DNA from: Strigops habroptila
Lineage: Eukaryota > Chordata > Aves > Psittaciformes > Psittacidae
NCBI RefSeq assembly: GCF_004027225.2
Contig: NC_044283.2
Location: 31,394,707-31,458,706 of the forward strand
Direction of reading: 5' to 3'
Length of the DNA: 64,000 nucleotides
The notes beneath the pieces are model-generated. The model was not told the origin of the DNA. It saw only the letters and a list, made by a program, of their open reading frames with translations, and did no database searches. A program made the position numbers and the translations under genes. Numbering within the stretch: the stretch's first letter is position 1; each line of letters starts with the position of its first letter. Shown piece by piece: positions 1 to 13,169 of the stretch.

Positions 1-3000
1 CAGAATAGATGGAATTGATCTGATGTTAGCTTGTAAGAGGCTTTTGCTTATGTCTTACACAAGAGGCTGTCATGGAAACTTAGTAACCATGGGGTGAAAG
101 GTAAGCCCTGTTACTGATTAAAACAGCTTAAAAAAAGAGTAAATAAAACCAGCAACCTTCATATCATTCCCATTCTGGCATGGAAAATGATCGTTAATGA
201 CATACTTCAGGAATGAAGTAGAAATGGAGTTAACAGAAATTTTCCAGGCAAAATTGTTTTTTTATAGGAAAACTGAACGTTCATTAAAGATGGTAACTGG
301 AAAGATTTTCCTTTTTTGATACAGGAAAAAAAAAAAGAAAGAACACTTTTAGCCTTTCCAATTGAAAGATTTTTAAAGAAAAACAAAGCAAAACACCACC
401 ATCAAAACCCCCTCACAGATATTCCCATAACAATAAAAAATCCCAGCAAACTGAGGAAAGAGATTATTTGGCTGGGGCAGGGTGAAGACTAAGTTGAAGG
501 ATGACACTTCTATATTGCAGAAGGACTGGGAAAAATTTTCAGTTGGTTAATTCAGGTAATGAAGAAAATGATAACTAGAACAGGGCAACCTTAAGAAACT
601 GTAAAGGAAACATTCAAAAAAAGTACTATCTTTGTAAATAATGATATAACATTTAATAATAAATATCTCAGAATCCCATTGTTTGGATAAAAAGCTCAGT
701 AAGTTTGTTTTTTAAAGAAGTTTTGACATTTAAGTACTACTTTAAAATAATGTCAGTTGTATTCACAGAGGCATGGATAATTACTGTGAAATGTTTCCCA
801 GTTACCTACCTAAATTGCCATTAGAAGAAGATATACATGGTCAGTAGGATGTCACCACACACTTGACTCAAACATGGACTGTTGTCAGAAATTGAATTTT
901 TTTTATCTTTTTTAAAGTTTGCTTCAGTTTGAGATGTTGCAAGTTCCATCAGCCTTGTGAAAAAGCAGAATAAGATGTTATCCAATAACTTACATCTCAA
1001 AAAATGCACAGTGTCTTAATTTGTTTTCTGGTAGATCTTTCTCTTCGTTCATACTGAAAAACTGTTAGTAACTTCATGCCTTTGAGGAAATGCACTCACG
1101 CCTTGACTAGTCTGTGGTGCCTTCCTCATGCTCCTTCCAAGCTGCAGTGTGGAGCCATTCCTTATGCTCCTTTCGCAGGTCTCTGGGGAGATGTGAGGCC
1201 ACCTCCTTTGAGTCTTGGCAAGACATGGCATTGCACCTTATTTTCAATTACAGATCATGTGTTAGTTTTAACTTTGATTTTTCTTGGATTTTCTTTGTAT
1301 ACATTCCAAATGTTTGTATCTAAATTTCCTGTTTATATTTATCCTGTATGCAAGGTGTGGATTTGGGCCAAAAGAAGTATGTGTGGATTTTATTATTTAT
1401 TTTTTTTTCTAGAGAGTATGGCTTTAAATAGTTACTTTCCTTCTCCAAGGCTTTTCCAAAAGTCTGATTTTAGACTCGGGGACAGCACTGTGAGTCACCA
1501 CTACAAACATGTTCTCTAGACCTTTGGGACTATTTAGAATTCAGCAAATGATAGCTAGTAGCTGCCTGGGACATGCTTGATGTTAGGTTAAATGACTCAT
1601 TCCTGGGTCAAAGTAGTGAGTAGGAATTTGTGCTAATATAGCCCTTCTTATGAAATGAAGGTTTGTGGGTTTATTCTTCATGCCTGTATTAGTCTAATGG
1701 TATATGATTATTTTTAATAGGGTATATTACATTTCTCTTACAGAAGGGCAGGATTTGAGGTATTTTTCTTTCTAAATACAAAGTGAAAGAGAATTATTAC
1801 CGAAAAGTTGAGAGAATTGGTGATGATTTTATTTTAATCTGTACGACATTCTGTAAGAACTAGTTTCAGTAATCCTCTTAAACTATGAGAAGCAATCTAA
1901 AATATATTTATATTTTAATAAATATGAAGCCCTTTAAAAAGTGTTGAATTGTAATTTATTTTCTTAAGAAATGATCCTGTTGTAACTTCATAGAGATATC
2001 CTACATTAATGTTGAGCTTTATAACAGTTCTTTCTCTCTTGCATTTTTATGATCATGTTATGTGGGTTAGCACAGAGATTGCACTAACTTTTTTGTGATA
2101 ACCTGGATTTTTATTCTCAGAACCACAAAAATGCTAATTAGTTTATTGATCTTGACATAGGAAAGATTCTTGCTGGCACTTGATGAATCCTTTTATGAAT
2201 GCTAGTACATCTTCTTAAATCCTATCAGAGCTGCACAAACTGTACAAACCACGTTGCTATTTTTTCTTGTACATGTCAAAAGTTATGTTTGTTACGGTTG
2301 GCTGCAAAGTTCTGACTTCCAAGGCAAAGCAGCACATGCCGTGCAGAGCACTGTTGACGGATTGCAATGGTTCACTAAGGCCCCAGTCCTGCAAGCACTT
2401 TTGTTCATATTTAACTTCTTTGTGGTATGAGTAGTTATATGGGCAAGCACATGGATATGCTTTTGTTAAGCATAGGTTTTACATAACCAGTTAGCACCTC
2501 TAGTTACGTAAAAGTCCACAGCTTTTTGGCCCATAGCTGTGAGGCTGTATGTGTGAGACAAGTCAGTCAACAGCAAGTCAGAGAACTGTTGGATGAGGTG
2601 CTTGAGATTAATCCAAGTGTGATATAGTTACTAAGGAGCAGAAAAGAAGCCAGAACCTAAGCTATAAAGTAATGTTGTTGGTCAAAATACAGTTGGATTT
2701 GTAACTGGAAAAAAACTGGAGCCAAAGTGGACTACACAAAATGGATGTATTGCAGCGCTTTTCTGGAGAGAAACAAGAATTTCCTCCAAGAGAAGCGGGG
2801 TATGTACAGCAGGTCACTGCCCCCAGACAGCACTCCCTGTGCTCAGCCTCGTGCGGAAGCGCCTTGGGTCTGGTGTCCCTTGCTGGTACCCCACCAGAGC
2901 CTGTATCTTCATGAACACTTCGCTCGTGTTTCTGTGTCACATACCAAGGCACACAAATACATCTTTTGGCTCAACCTACAAAAACTGGGTGGCAACATGG

Positions 3001-4499
3001 TCATCTTGTAGCTTTGTGAACACATGATTGAAAACACACACAAAGCTATGTCTGAAGTGTCCATAGGACCTCTGAACCAAACAGTACGTAGTGAGGACAT
3101 TCTGCTCTACCCCACAGTAGCTCTAGATCTGGGCAGGACAGACACAAACTATTTTACTTCACCACCTGGCCAGGAGTCAAGACAGCTGAAGTTTGGAATG
3201 CCTTTAGCAGTGTAGCTGCCATGTGCTCCCGGTCCCAGGATTAAGTTTTAGAAAGTCAAATGAACCATAGCAGCGCAGCTCCTATCCATCTTTGTCACTT
3301 GTGAGTGACTTTCCAGCCCGAAGCATGTCAGTAGAGTTTCTACTGTTAATTTAAGGATTGAGGATGAAATTTTGAACTGATTTATACTGGCCCTGAAGGA
3401 TTCGAATTTTTAGTGTCCGTGACAAATCTGTGCCACAACAAAGTCAAGCACAAAAATGAGGAGAGGCAGAAAGCAAAGAGGGATCCAGCTAATACTTAAT
3501 CTGACTTACTATAATATTGTTTCTGGCATTTTCCCTAAAAAGAAGATCCACTTCTGAAGAGGCAATGCCAGAGGAGTTGGTGCCTCAGAGTTAGAAATAG
3601 TACCAAAGAAAGTTTTGGAGATGTACTGGAAGTGGATTTTTGTTTGATCATAACGTTTTCTAGAAACCTTATGGTACATTCACTGGATTGCTTTATCCTG
3701 TATATTAGACAAAGTAGTTAAATATAGAACTCCAGAAATAACTTGCATGGGTACTTTTCTGTTCTGTCTGAGGAGTAAATCCATGTAAGATGTAGTGATG
3801 GTGCTCTGCTGTGAAATAATAAGGGTGATGGAGTTTTTTTCTTAATCATACAGTGAATAAATTGAAAGAGTGCTAGGGATTGCAATGGGTAGTGGGAAAA
3901 GATCCAGGAAAAAAGGTGATACCCCTAAAATATTTATTGTGGAAAAGTGTGAACAATCCTTGTGTTCTCATTGTGTATAGTTGGGAGAGTAAGGCTTAGT
4001 TCATTCCGTCATTACTATCTAATTCTTCGTGTTCCCTAATTCAAAGTCCTTATTTTGAATCAAATCCTGATCCCAATGATATAATTTGGAATTTTGCTGT
4101 TGGCTTCAGTCTGACCAGGTTTGTGTATTCAATACGAAGAATTGTTTGTCTTGCTCTGAATATGACAACATGTCCTGGATAGCGCTCTCTTAGTTCTGCA
4201 CACTGCAGGTTGAAATGTGTATCCATACAAATGCAAACAATGCATATAAAATGTCCATAAAACATTTTTTAGGTGTTTTATCGATGCTATAGGAAGAACT
4301 ATGATTACAGGGAATGAATATATTTATAGGAATGCAAATTTGAAATGAAACTACTTTCTTACGCTTGTTGTACCTTCTCAGAAACACAGAATTCCAATTC
4401 CCTTTTCTAAATCTGGGCCCTGTCCCTGTTACAACTACATCTATACGATCTGCATAGTCTTCAGTTCTACGTCCACATTTAGAAAGTAGCTGACAGTAG

Positions 4500-4680
4500 T
4501 TGTTAAGGTTTGCTTTTTTGGTTTGGGGGTGTTGGTTTGTTTGTTTTGGGTTTTTTGGGGGATGGTTGATCTTGTGGTTTTGTGGTTTTTTTGTTGGTTT
4601 GTTTTTTTGGTGTTTTGTTTGTTTGTTTGTTTGTTTGTTTTGGGGGGTGTGTGTTTGGTTTTTTATTATTTGCATATGGC
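4500..4680. repeat. T/G-rich low-complexity tract
   Basis: The plus strand is almost only T and G for about 170 bases, with TTTG repeated several times near 4615-4640 and several runs of G. Open frames on both strands across it (Trp/Phe/Gly-rich one way, Lys/Pro/Thr/Gln-rich the other) are artefacts of composition. Confidence 0.85.
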
Positions 4681-5134
4681 GATACCCCAGACAGTGTTTC
4701 CAGCACATCATCATTAACCTGGCTGGACTCTACCAGAAAGTGATTGAAGCTAGGCTAGCCTCACACTCAGCTTTTCTGTGGGAGTATCTTGTCCTGGTAC
4801 CTGAGGAAGATACGCCTGAGAATGGCTAACTTCTAAAAGTTAAGTAGAAATGGAGTCTCTGTATTCAGCAGGTTATGAAGCAATCACAGCTTCTACTTTT
4901 TTTTAGGTAGAAGGGATGTTTTCTATGATTAAGCAATAAATCACTTAATTTATGTATTAACAACAGTTCTTAGTGGATCTGTGTGGTCAGAAATGATTCA
5001 GAGGTCTTGAGGGTGTTAACTAAAATCCACACAGGTAATTCTCAAGTCATTCATGGACTTGCTAGAGAGTGATGGTTTGGGGAAAAAAATGCCTAGATTA
5101 TTATCATGGTTGAGAATGATGCTCCATATTTCTG

Positions 5135-6022
5135 TGTTTGCATTTAACAATTGCTTTCCATGGGGAAACGTTCTTACTGCCGTAGGAGTGAAGGACGTAA
5201 AAAGTGTATTCTGAAGTGTATAGGGTTTTTTGTCAGCAATACTAGAAGCATTTCAGTATTCAGTAGAGGTCTTATCTTTATCTCAAATGTCATGTTCAGT
5301 CTCTTTTTAGATCAAACAAAAGCTGGAGCTTATCTTCTCTGTAAAAGATAACTTGAAGAGAAGATAACTTGAAGCTAAGTTATATGGGTATAACCTCCTG
5401 TTCTGTTATTCTGAGTGGCTTTTTTGGACTTGGTACTTAGAAAAACATTTCTGTTCAACTCCTACTGCCATTCTAGGAATGACGAGCAGTGCATCTGAAG
5501 CTTTTATTAGGTCTCTGTACATAAAAAGATGAGTTCCCACACTTAGGAAGATCAGGTTGTTTACTAGACAAGGTTTAGTCCAGCATCCTGCCATGTTTGT
5601 GGCTCAGAGCTGCCACAAACAGAGTTCAGAACCTTACATCTTCAGGTCTGGTGGGAATGAATTTGGGGTGCAGCTGGAACTGACCTTTCAGTTTCACTTC
5701 TTCCAAAGGAAGAAGGAAAAAATAACATTTTTAAAAGCAGAGCACTGAAACAAACCAAAATATATAATGCTAGTATAGATGCTGCCACTTTTTATGTTCT
5801 CTCCATTGCTTTTTCCTACCATAAGAAGTAGAGATTCCTGACAGGAGATGTTCTTCTGTGGTTCGCCACTGCTCCCAAGTTTTTATTTGTGTCCTGTCTT
5901 TTTATCCCCAAGACCGTTCCTCCTTCACTTCCTTTTCATTTGTGTGGCAAATTACCCCTGCAGGTCTCTGTGCTAAGCAGCCCAACCACCAGTGAAGGAA
6001 CTGGTGGAATTCACCGCTGCTG
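5135..6022. repeat. 0.9-kb dispersed or duplicated segment, copy 1
   Basis: Nearly the same sequence recurs, in the same orientation, at about 15285-16152. From about 5385 to the right edge the two copies differ at only about four positions. The left 250 bases are clearly more diverged. This copy has an extra 20-odd bases near 5346-5370, a local duplication of a GATAACTTGAAG unit. The right edge is sharp just after the shared GCTGAGA; the left edge is blurred. No clear terminal repeats or target-site duplications were seen, so the class is unknown: an unrecognised transposon family or a segmental duplication. Confidence 0.85.
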
Positions 6023-7180
6023 AGACGAGGGGAAGAATGAGTATTGTTATTAGAGAGTCAACAAACACAACCTTTTCTCTTCACACCTTTTTGTGCTTTA
6101 AGAAAAGAATAGCCTTGGGTAATGTAAGAAATGACATCGGGACTCCAGGTGTTGAATTACAACCCACCCCCATGGAGAATGCTCTTCTAGGAGCCACCTC
6201 TCTTTGGATCTGGAATTGCTGAAGAAAGGTTGTAGTTGGCCCTTGCATGTGGCCACAGGAAGCAGGACTTTTCATGAAAGACGAGGAGCCTTCTGTGCCC
6301 CTGGAGCGCTGGCAGACTTTACAGTCAGGAAAAACTAAAAGCTGAGAACAAATTGCAGGGGGCTGCCCCACTAGATGTGGTATTCTCCTTATTTTCTTAG
6401 GAAAGACTTTTTAATGATTGGAAGCATAGAGCTTTTCTTTGCGAGGCTTGTATTTTCAGTGAACAAAAAGAGATACTGAAGCACAAGTGTTTCAAGGGAA
6501 ACAATATGCTGTAAATAATTTTGACTGGAAATGCTGCTACATGTTTGGGGTGGGGTTGTCTGTCATTGGAAGTAATAAAAATACAGCTGTATATTATCCA
6601 TTGGGGTTTGGTTTATTCTGGAAGCTAATTTTTAAGACATGGAGGGTTATTTATTGGTTGTGTCACAGGAATATTTGGACTATTCTAATTTCAGGCTTTG
6701 GCATTTTTATATTTCAAGCCATATAAAGGAGAAGAAAATATATGGTGCATCTACCCCAGTTCAACCGAATGGGCTCTAACCAATTTCTGTAAATATACTA
6801 TCTTCTGTGTTGTTTCTAACCATAGCAATACTATATATATAATTCTAAAACGTAGCAAAAGCAGTTTTCATGCTATGCTATTGCATTCAGGTCTCAAAGC
6901 ACTGCAAAGTATCCTTCAATATGCTTCAAAGCCAGTTTACTTTTTACATGGGCAGTAGGAAGACTGCTTTTGCAGTGGGAGACCAAGTTCAACATCCACA
7001 TTTTTGCTTTTCCGTCAGGATGTGTAAAGGGAGTCCCTGGGGGAAGGTGTGGTGGGTACCCTCACTACAGTATGCGTTTCATATGCAAGCACATAGGTGT
7101 GTTTAAATGGCATTCCAGTTGGATTTTTTTTTTGTTGTGAAGACTGTGGATGTTACTTATCTGAACAGCAGCAAGACTAT

Positions 7181-7203
7181 CTCCCTCCCTCCCTCCCTCC
7201 CTG
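7181..7203. repeat. (CCCT)n microsatellite
   Basis: Five to six tandem CCCT/CTCC units in otherwise unremarkable non-coding sequence. Confidence 0.9.
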
Positions 7204-10200
7204 CCTTAGTTGGGCAAATAGCTGCCCAGCTCACAGCCTTCCAATCACCCCGGCTGCAGAGCCTCCACCCCTCAAGCACCAACAGCTCTCGCACCACCTA
7301 CAGCTGGCTTTTAAAGCAAATAGGTTAATAAAATCACTTTCAGTCATTGCTCTTCCATTTAAGACAGTGGAAATTCAGGACTGGGTAAGAAGAGCAGAAG
7401 TTTGCTCAGCAGAAGTTGCTCTGATCAGGTTTGTAATGAAATTTGCTGCTGAATGAAGTAACCTGAAAGCAACGTAGTTTATCGTAGGAAAGTTTGCCTT
7501 TAACATGTGCTTTTTGAGTAGCAAGAGCTGTGGTATGCAATATTAAATTTAGCTTACATTACAGCATTATTGTGTCTCTGACAAAGTGCAAATTAGAGTG
7601 TTAATATATAGAAGATGCAATTTATGTTTTTCTTACCAGTCTGACGGGAAGGTGTTTCTGGTTTGAATGACAAAACTATCTTCTCCTGTTTATTAGACTT
7701 CTGTTACAGGTGCTGCTTTCCAGCTTTAGGGCTTTAAGTATTACTTAAATACACTACTTTAAATGTTCCAAGGCATTAGGAGTTTTGTGAAAGTCTTGGG
7801 CACAACATCAACTTTTAGGACACTTGCTGTAAAACCACGTATTGTCTGTGTATGTGTGTACACACACAAATCATAGACTGTACCTAGTTTCGCTTCACCT
7901 CTGAATTCTTTTACTGTCATATATTGTTGTACTAGATGTAATCAATGCAATAGTGCAATTCTGAATAAGGATAAATGTACTTCAGAGCAAACAAAGTTTC
8001 TCATAAATCCTACAGATGGAAAACAAAATGTAAACTTTTACTTTTTTCATGAAAATGAGGCTGTATAATCTATATATAACATGTATATATTTGTATTTTC
8101 CCATTTTCAGTGGTACTTACTGAAGTGTGTTTTCCCTTATCGGTATGCTGTTTAAATGTTAAACTACTGCACCTAAAATTGATAGTATATTATAGTATAT
8201 AGTATTAGCTCAGCAAAATAGTTTATTAGTAAACTATCTTTAAGTTACTTTTGCTTCAGTAATCTTTAAACACACATCTCAATAACAGTATTAAAACTTT
8301 TAGAGGTTTTGTATTGCTTTATAACAGTTGCTTTCCATTTGAGATTTTTATCTTTTTTATTAGAGCTTTTAATGGAAACTTTTGAAGGAAAAGTTGAATG
8401 GCAACTGCAGTAAAACTTTGGGTTTTCCCACCTGTTCAATGTGTACTAACTTAAAACACTTATTACACGTAATTATATTGAAATGTTCTTTTAATGGAAG
8501 AGTGTGGTAATACATGATATAAGTTACTTTTTGCTCCAATATCTATCTATTGTTTGCATTTTGTTTTGGGCAGGAGGCTGTGAGGTTATTTTTACATAGA
8601 AAATACTTTGCAAAAATGGTAGATTTTACCTGACTGTGAAACAGTCAAAGGAGTATTAAAGATGAATACAAACTTTGCAGAGGGAGACTGTCCTTTGGAT
8701 TGTGTTTGTATTTACAAATTTTTTTGACACCAAACTTTTCCTGTTAGAAGAGAGCTAACAATAGGTGACCATTAAATGTCCCTGACCATTCAGCTGAATG
8801 GAAGAGTTGGTATAAATTATAAGGCTGGACTCATCTTCTTGGGTTAGCATTCAAATGAGTGGTGGTCAAGCAGTAAATTATGTGGTTTACTGGCCAGGAA
8901 AGACTGAAATAAAGAAGGGTCTGTCAGCAGCTACTGTAGAGAAAACAAACAACAGAATAAAGAACAAAAGGGATTGGAGAAGTATCTGTGCTTATTAAGG
9001 TACTCTGATAAATACCATGAATGTCCACTAGACATTAGGAAGCTTTTGGGGTTCCCCCTCTCTGAATGTTAGATAGATCTGTTCAATTCCTTTCCCGTCT
9101 GTCCTGCCGGTCTCTTTGTTGCATGAGTTTGAAGGGATAAAAGTGCAAACCGCAATGTGGATGACATTGCGATTCTTTCTAGGAATGTGTTCAAGGAAGG
9201 AAGAGGCTTGAATATTGGCTGAACACTGGTCCTCAAGTCTAAAGCAGTTGAACTGGGGCTGCCCTTTTTCAGAGGACTGTTGGTTGTATTCTGAGTTATA
9301 GAACAATCTGTAGCTAAAGAAAAACTTAGTCCAGAAGAGGCTTCAGAAGTGCAGTGACCCAGCACATGCAGAGCCAGAGAGCTGCCCCCTCAATTGTACA
9401 CAGCAAAAGGAACGTGCCAAGGTCAGTCACAAATGGACTTCACAGGTGTTTGCTTGTGAGAAATGTCTCTGTAAAGTAGACTTCACTGAAGGGAATCCTA
9501 GCACAGGTTTGCATGCATGGGAGAAGCAACAGCTTCGGTCTGCTACTCAGCTTAATTAGAAATAACTCACACTGCTGGTGAGTGCAAGGGCATTTTACTT
9601 TTTGGTTTCTTATCACTAATTTCCTACGCTTGAACTCTGTATAAGCTCAGGATTCAATCTTTACTCTGTTTAAACCACATGAACAACTCAGGCCTGACCA
9701 ATTGTGCTTTTAGGTTCCACGCCTAACACTGTTGTTCAAATGCAGGCAGATATCCAAGTCTGCTCCCAGAAATGTAGGACAGGTGTCTCAGAGATGCCTC
9801 AGAAACACTGTGAGCTCTGTCAGAAGCAGAGGATTATGAGAGCTTATTTCCTCCTTCATTGGTTACCCAATACATTACCAAAACCCCATTTCCCAAGCTG
9901 TCAGGTGTGCCTCTCCTGGAAGGCTCAATGAAGAGTCAGTGCTCATCAGCTGTGCAGGATGTTCACCAAGCATCCAGGCAGTGCTGGTGGAGTTCCGGGC
10001 AGCAGAGGTGAAGCAGAAGCAGAGGCCACAACAGTCTGCTAGATTGAGGCAGGCTTAGATGGCAGCAGGAAAAGGAGGAATTAAAAAGGAATAATTAGGA
10101 AAATACTGAGACAAAGTAGGAGAGACCACTTTTTTTCTGTGTTCACTTACCCTACTTCATGTTCCTGTCTGTCTTAAAGCTCAACAGGTAAGGAAACCGT

Positions 10201-10390
10201 GAGATCTGGCCAATCATGCCAGGGCAGGAATAAGACCCTTTTAAAGTGTGCGCAGTTGCAGTCAGTGTAAATTTATCTAGTGCAATGCTGCCACCAACAG
10301 GCACACACAGCTGTTACCTCCTTTGCTTCAGTAGGTTAGTGTTTGAGTATGGAACGTGCTCAGCCACAGTGTTATGATAACCTGTGCCTG

Positions 10391-10400
10391 TGAGTCAGCA
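10391..10400. promoter_or_regulatory. NF-E2/Maf (antioxidant-response-like) motif
   Basis: TGAGTCAGCA matches the NF-E2/MARE-type consensus (TGCTGACTCA on the other strand). It lies about 2.4 kb upstream of the first coding exon of SLC7A2. A 10-bp match is expected by chance now and then, so this is only a candidate. Confidence 0.2.
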
Positions 10401-10611
10401 CGTCAGCGCTGAGCCAGAGCCCAGGTTGTTCTCTTGCAATAATGCGTAATGCAGTAAAGGATCTGTCTTAAAAGGGGCATCTCCAGAAAAAGGTTACACT
10501 TGTCAGTGATGTCTGAAGACACTTTGTCACTGCTTACCTATGTCATTTGGTCTTGTGTGGAGGCCAAATACCTTCATAAGCTCATCAGTTCCCACTGCTG
10601 CACCTTTTTAT

Positions 10612-10724
10612 CAAGAGCCTTGGGTGACATGGTCTAGTGTGAGGCATCCCTGTCCATGGCAGGGTGGTTGGAACTAGATGATCTTAAGGTCCTTTCCAAC
10701 CTGAACCATTCTATGATTCTATGA
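10612..10724 (+). mobile_element. CR1 LINE 3' fragment, plus strand
   Basis: A 5'-truncated CR1 tail. It has the 'gaactagatgatcttaaggt' block, then the 'ccttTCCAACCTGAACC' block, and ends in two ATTCTATG-type units. Such ends are diagnostic of bird and reptile CR1 elements. There is no coding part. Confidence 0.9.
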
Positions 10725-11222
10725 AGTGATCAATACCAGCATCTTGGGATGTCTCAGACAAATCGGAAAGGGGGCCACATCTGAGGTATACAACATTGAA
10801 CTTGGCACACAGCAGCAGAAAAACCCACCATGTTTCTGCAACATTGAAATTATAAGGGCATGGAGTCCACAAGAGTGTTGCTACCTGTTGCCATGGGCTA
10901 CAGGTGAAACTGTACAGCCTCATAAGTATATCAGTATGACTTCCTAAGTGACTGCTACAGCTTCAGAAGTGTCATTATGGAAAAAACCACAGTGGCCTTG
11001 GCAATACTTGTCCAACTACACCCCATGATAGATGAACCTGGCTTTGGGGGAGTGGAGTGCCTCAGCCTCAGGCCCAGGGAAGGGCTGCTCTTACTGAAGA
11101 GTTGAGGAGCTACAGCAGGGGATTTTGCCTGAACAGTTAAATATTGATTCCCCTCAGAAGAGGTTATAGATCTCTTCTGTTTGCCACATGCACATCATCT
11201 TAGTTCTGAAGCTGATGTGTGA

Positions 11223-11298
11223 AATCTCCTTAGCAGATGAAGTCTACATACCATGGGCAGAATCTCCTTAGCAGATGAAGTCTACATACCATGGGCAG
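11223..11298. repeat. Perfect 38-bp tandem duplication
   Basis: The 38-bp unit at 11223-11260 is repeated exactly at 11261-11298. With no mismatches between the two units, the event looks recent. Confidence 0.95.
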
Positions 11299-12793
11299 AT
11301 ACTTATCTCTGGGATGCTGATGGGCTGAAAGGAGCCTAACTGGAGCAGAGCTTTGGAAACCTGGCTTTTGCCTCCTAACACTGACCTTGGACCTGTTACA
11401 GGAATAGAAATGAAATGGTTCCACACAGAGATATCTCTCCCTTTCTTTTTCATACCCAAGGGGACTTTTTTCAAGCAATCTAGTATTAGGGTGGCAGTTT
11501 TCTTGGTTCTGACTCTGTTTTACATCAAACACTGTTAAGTGCGCTATCCGTCTTGATGCAAAGTCATTGCTGTTAGTGGATTGAACTACAGTGAGTAGAA
11601 ATGCCCTTTACTGGTCTAGGAGACTGATAAAGGTCGGGAGGAATCTAACAGCAGAATATTTTGCCTAAATGAAAAAGATTCTCAGTTCGCTGGAGGGTTC
11701 CACTTAACAAATCATGAGTATAGATATTTATGGTATGAGTTGCAAAGACAAACATCAGTTTGGGGAGATGGCAGATGGTATCGCTTAATTCTTACCAAAC
11801 TCTTAGTCATCAACAATACAATCCAAACAAATATATAAAGAAAACCAGAACTTGTACATTAATGTTACCTCTCTGAGATATTATTCTCTATGGGATGTCA
11901 GTGTCCTGCCTCCCAAACAAATGCTTTGGACCCTCAGCTATCATTTTTTTGAGTTGGGAAGCAGGCTGTTCTTAGCAGGCACCCGTATTACAGGCCAGAG
12001 AAGTGCTGCCCACCTACTGGCCTCCAGAAGCTAGCTGGTCACAAAATCTGACCTTGCGTGCAAGAGCTGATCGCACTCCACACCGCGATGTGCACTCAGA
12101 ATACTGAAGAACCGCAGTTGGCATGGGATGAGCAGGTTTTGTTAGATGAGAGTTGCACAAGATTTCTTGTAAAGATAATTAGTTCTGGGAAACTTCATTG
12201 GTGTGAGAGGGAGTAGAAACACTATTTTAATCTGCTTTTAAGTAGTTTTTACTGAAGCAAATTCTAAAGGCAAAAGCCATGTATTTGAAGGCAAAAGGAG
12301 ATTGCATTGGCTTTGTCAGAATGCTGTATTTTAAAGCTTTTGCTGTTTATAGCCTTAGTGTTGGAGTTTTAGGTCTTAAAAATCCTTATTTATATTGGTG
12401 TTGATCCTTATCTTAAAAGTCCTCATGACATGAGACCATAGAAGTCTATTCCAGTTCTGTTTTAGAAATGGTTAAGGAGTTGCCATTAGCAGATGAATAG
12501 AAACAATTACTTCTTTTTAAAGCAGTGTAGTGAACCTAAAGATAATGGATATCTTTCCCTAGGGAAATAAGTGCTAAATATAAAATTAGAAATACTGAAT
12601 GCCTAATTTGTTTCCTGGGGGAAAAGCATATGCCATCTTATTTAATGTCACAGAAGAGTGTAAATATATAAATTAGTACATGTGATTAAAGCTCTTTATG
12701 CAAATACATTTTTTCATTGTTTTTCACCAGTGTCTGCTCTACCTTTTTATGTACTATAATGGTTATGTTTTATTTCAGAGCTCTACATTCACC

Positions 12794-13169
12794 ATGTTGC
12801 CCTGTGGACCGGCTTTGTCCTTTGTTCGGTGTCTTGTGCGGAAGAAGAATGTCAGTGGTGAAAGTCTTGAGGACTCCAAGTTGTGCCGATGCTTATCAAC
12901 AATGGACCTTTTAGCCCTGGGAGTAGGAAGTACCCTTGGTGCTGGTGTTTATGTCCTTACTGGAGAAGTAGCCAAATCTGAATCTGGACCTAGCATTGTT
13001 CTTTCTTTCCTCATTGCTGCGCTGGCATCTGTGATGGCAGGTCTCTGCTATGCTGAGTTTGGTGCTCGTGTTCCCAAGACTGGTTCTGCATATTTGTATA
13101 CTTATGTAACTGTCGGGGAACTGTGGGCTTTTATCACTGGTTGGAATCTCATTTTATCCTATGTTATAG
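12794..13169 (+). CDS. SLC7A2: SLC7A2 coding exon 1 (residues 1-125)
   Basis: The exon starts at 12779 after a TTTATTTCAG acceptor and has a 15-base untranslated leader before ATG at 12794. It encodes the cytosolic N-terminus, with its basic VRKKN and [16 protein letters not shown] stretches. Helices 1 and 2 follow, then the start of helix 3 with [13 protein letters not shown]. The donor is GTAAGC at 13170, phase 1. An in-frame ATG upstream at 12698 lies in the preceding intron and is not used in the spliced message. Confidence 0.96.

Larger units (their letters stand above)
1..12778 (+). other. 5' flank or 5' intron of SLC7A2, no coding exon seen
   Basis: AT-rich non-coding sequence ending at the splice acceptor before the first coding SLC7A2 exon. 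That exon begins with a short untranslated leader after a TTTATTTCAG acceptor, so at least one non-coding exon lies further upstream, inside or outside this stretch. I could not place it, and there is no CpG island here to mark a promoter. Open frames in this stretch are short, lack splice context and resemble no family I know. The repeats found are listed separately. Confidence 0.6.

Noticed and set aside
1076-1519. 147-codon plus-strand open frame in the upstream region
   Set aside because: No recognisable domain and no splice context; Phe/Tyr-rich part follows from AT-rich sequence.
4190-4829. Open frames of 174 (minus) and 109 (plus) codons
   Set aside because: Both are carried by the T/G low-complexity tract (Lys/Pro/Thr/Gln one way, Phe/Trp/Cys/Val the other).
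12698-12793. Upstream in-frame ATG extending SLC7A2 by 32 residues
   Set aside because: A TTTATTTCAG acceptor lies between it and the conserved start, and the extra residues are AT-driven and absent from the CAT family.
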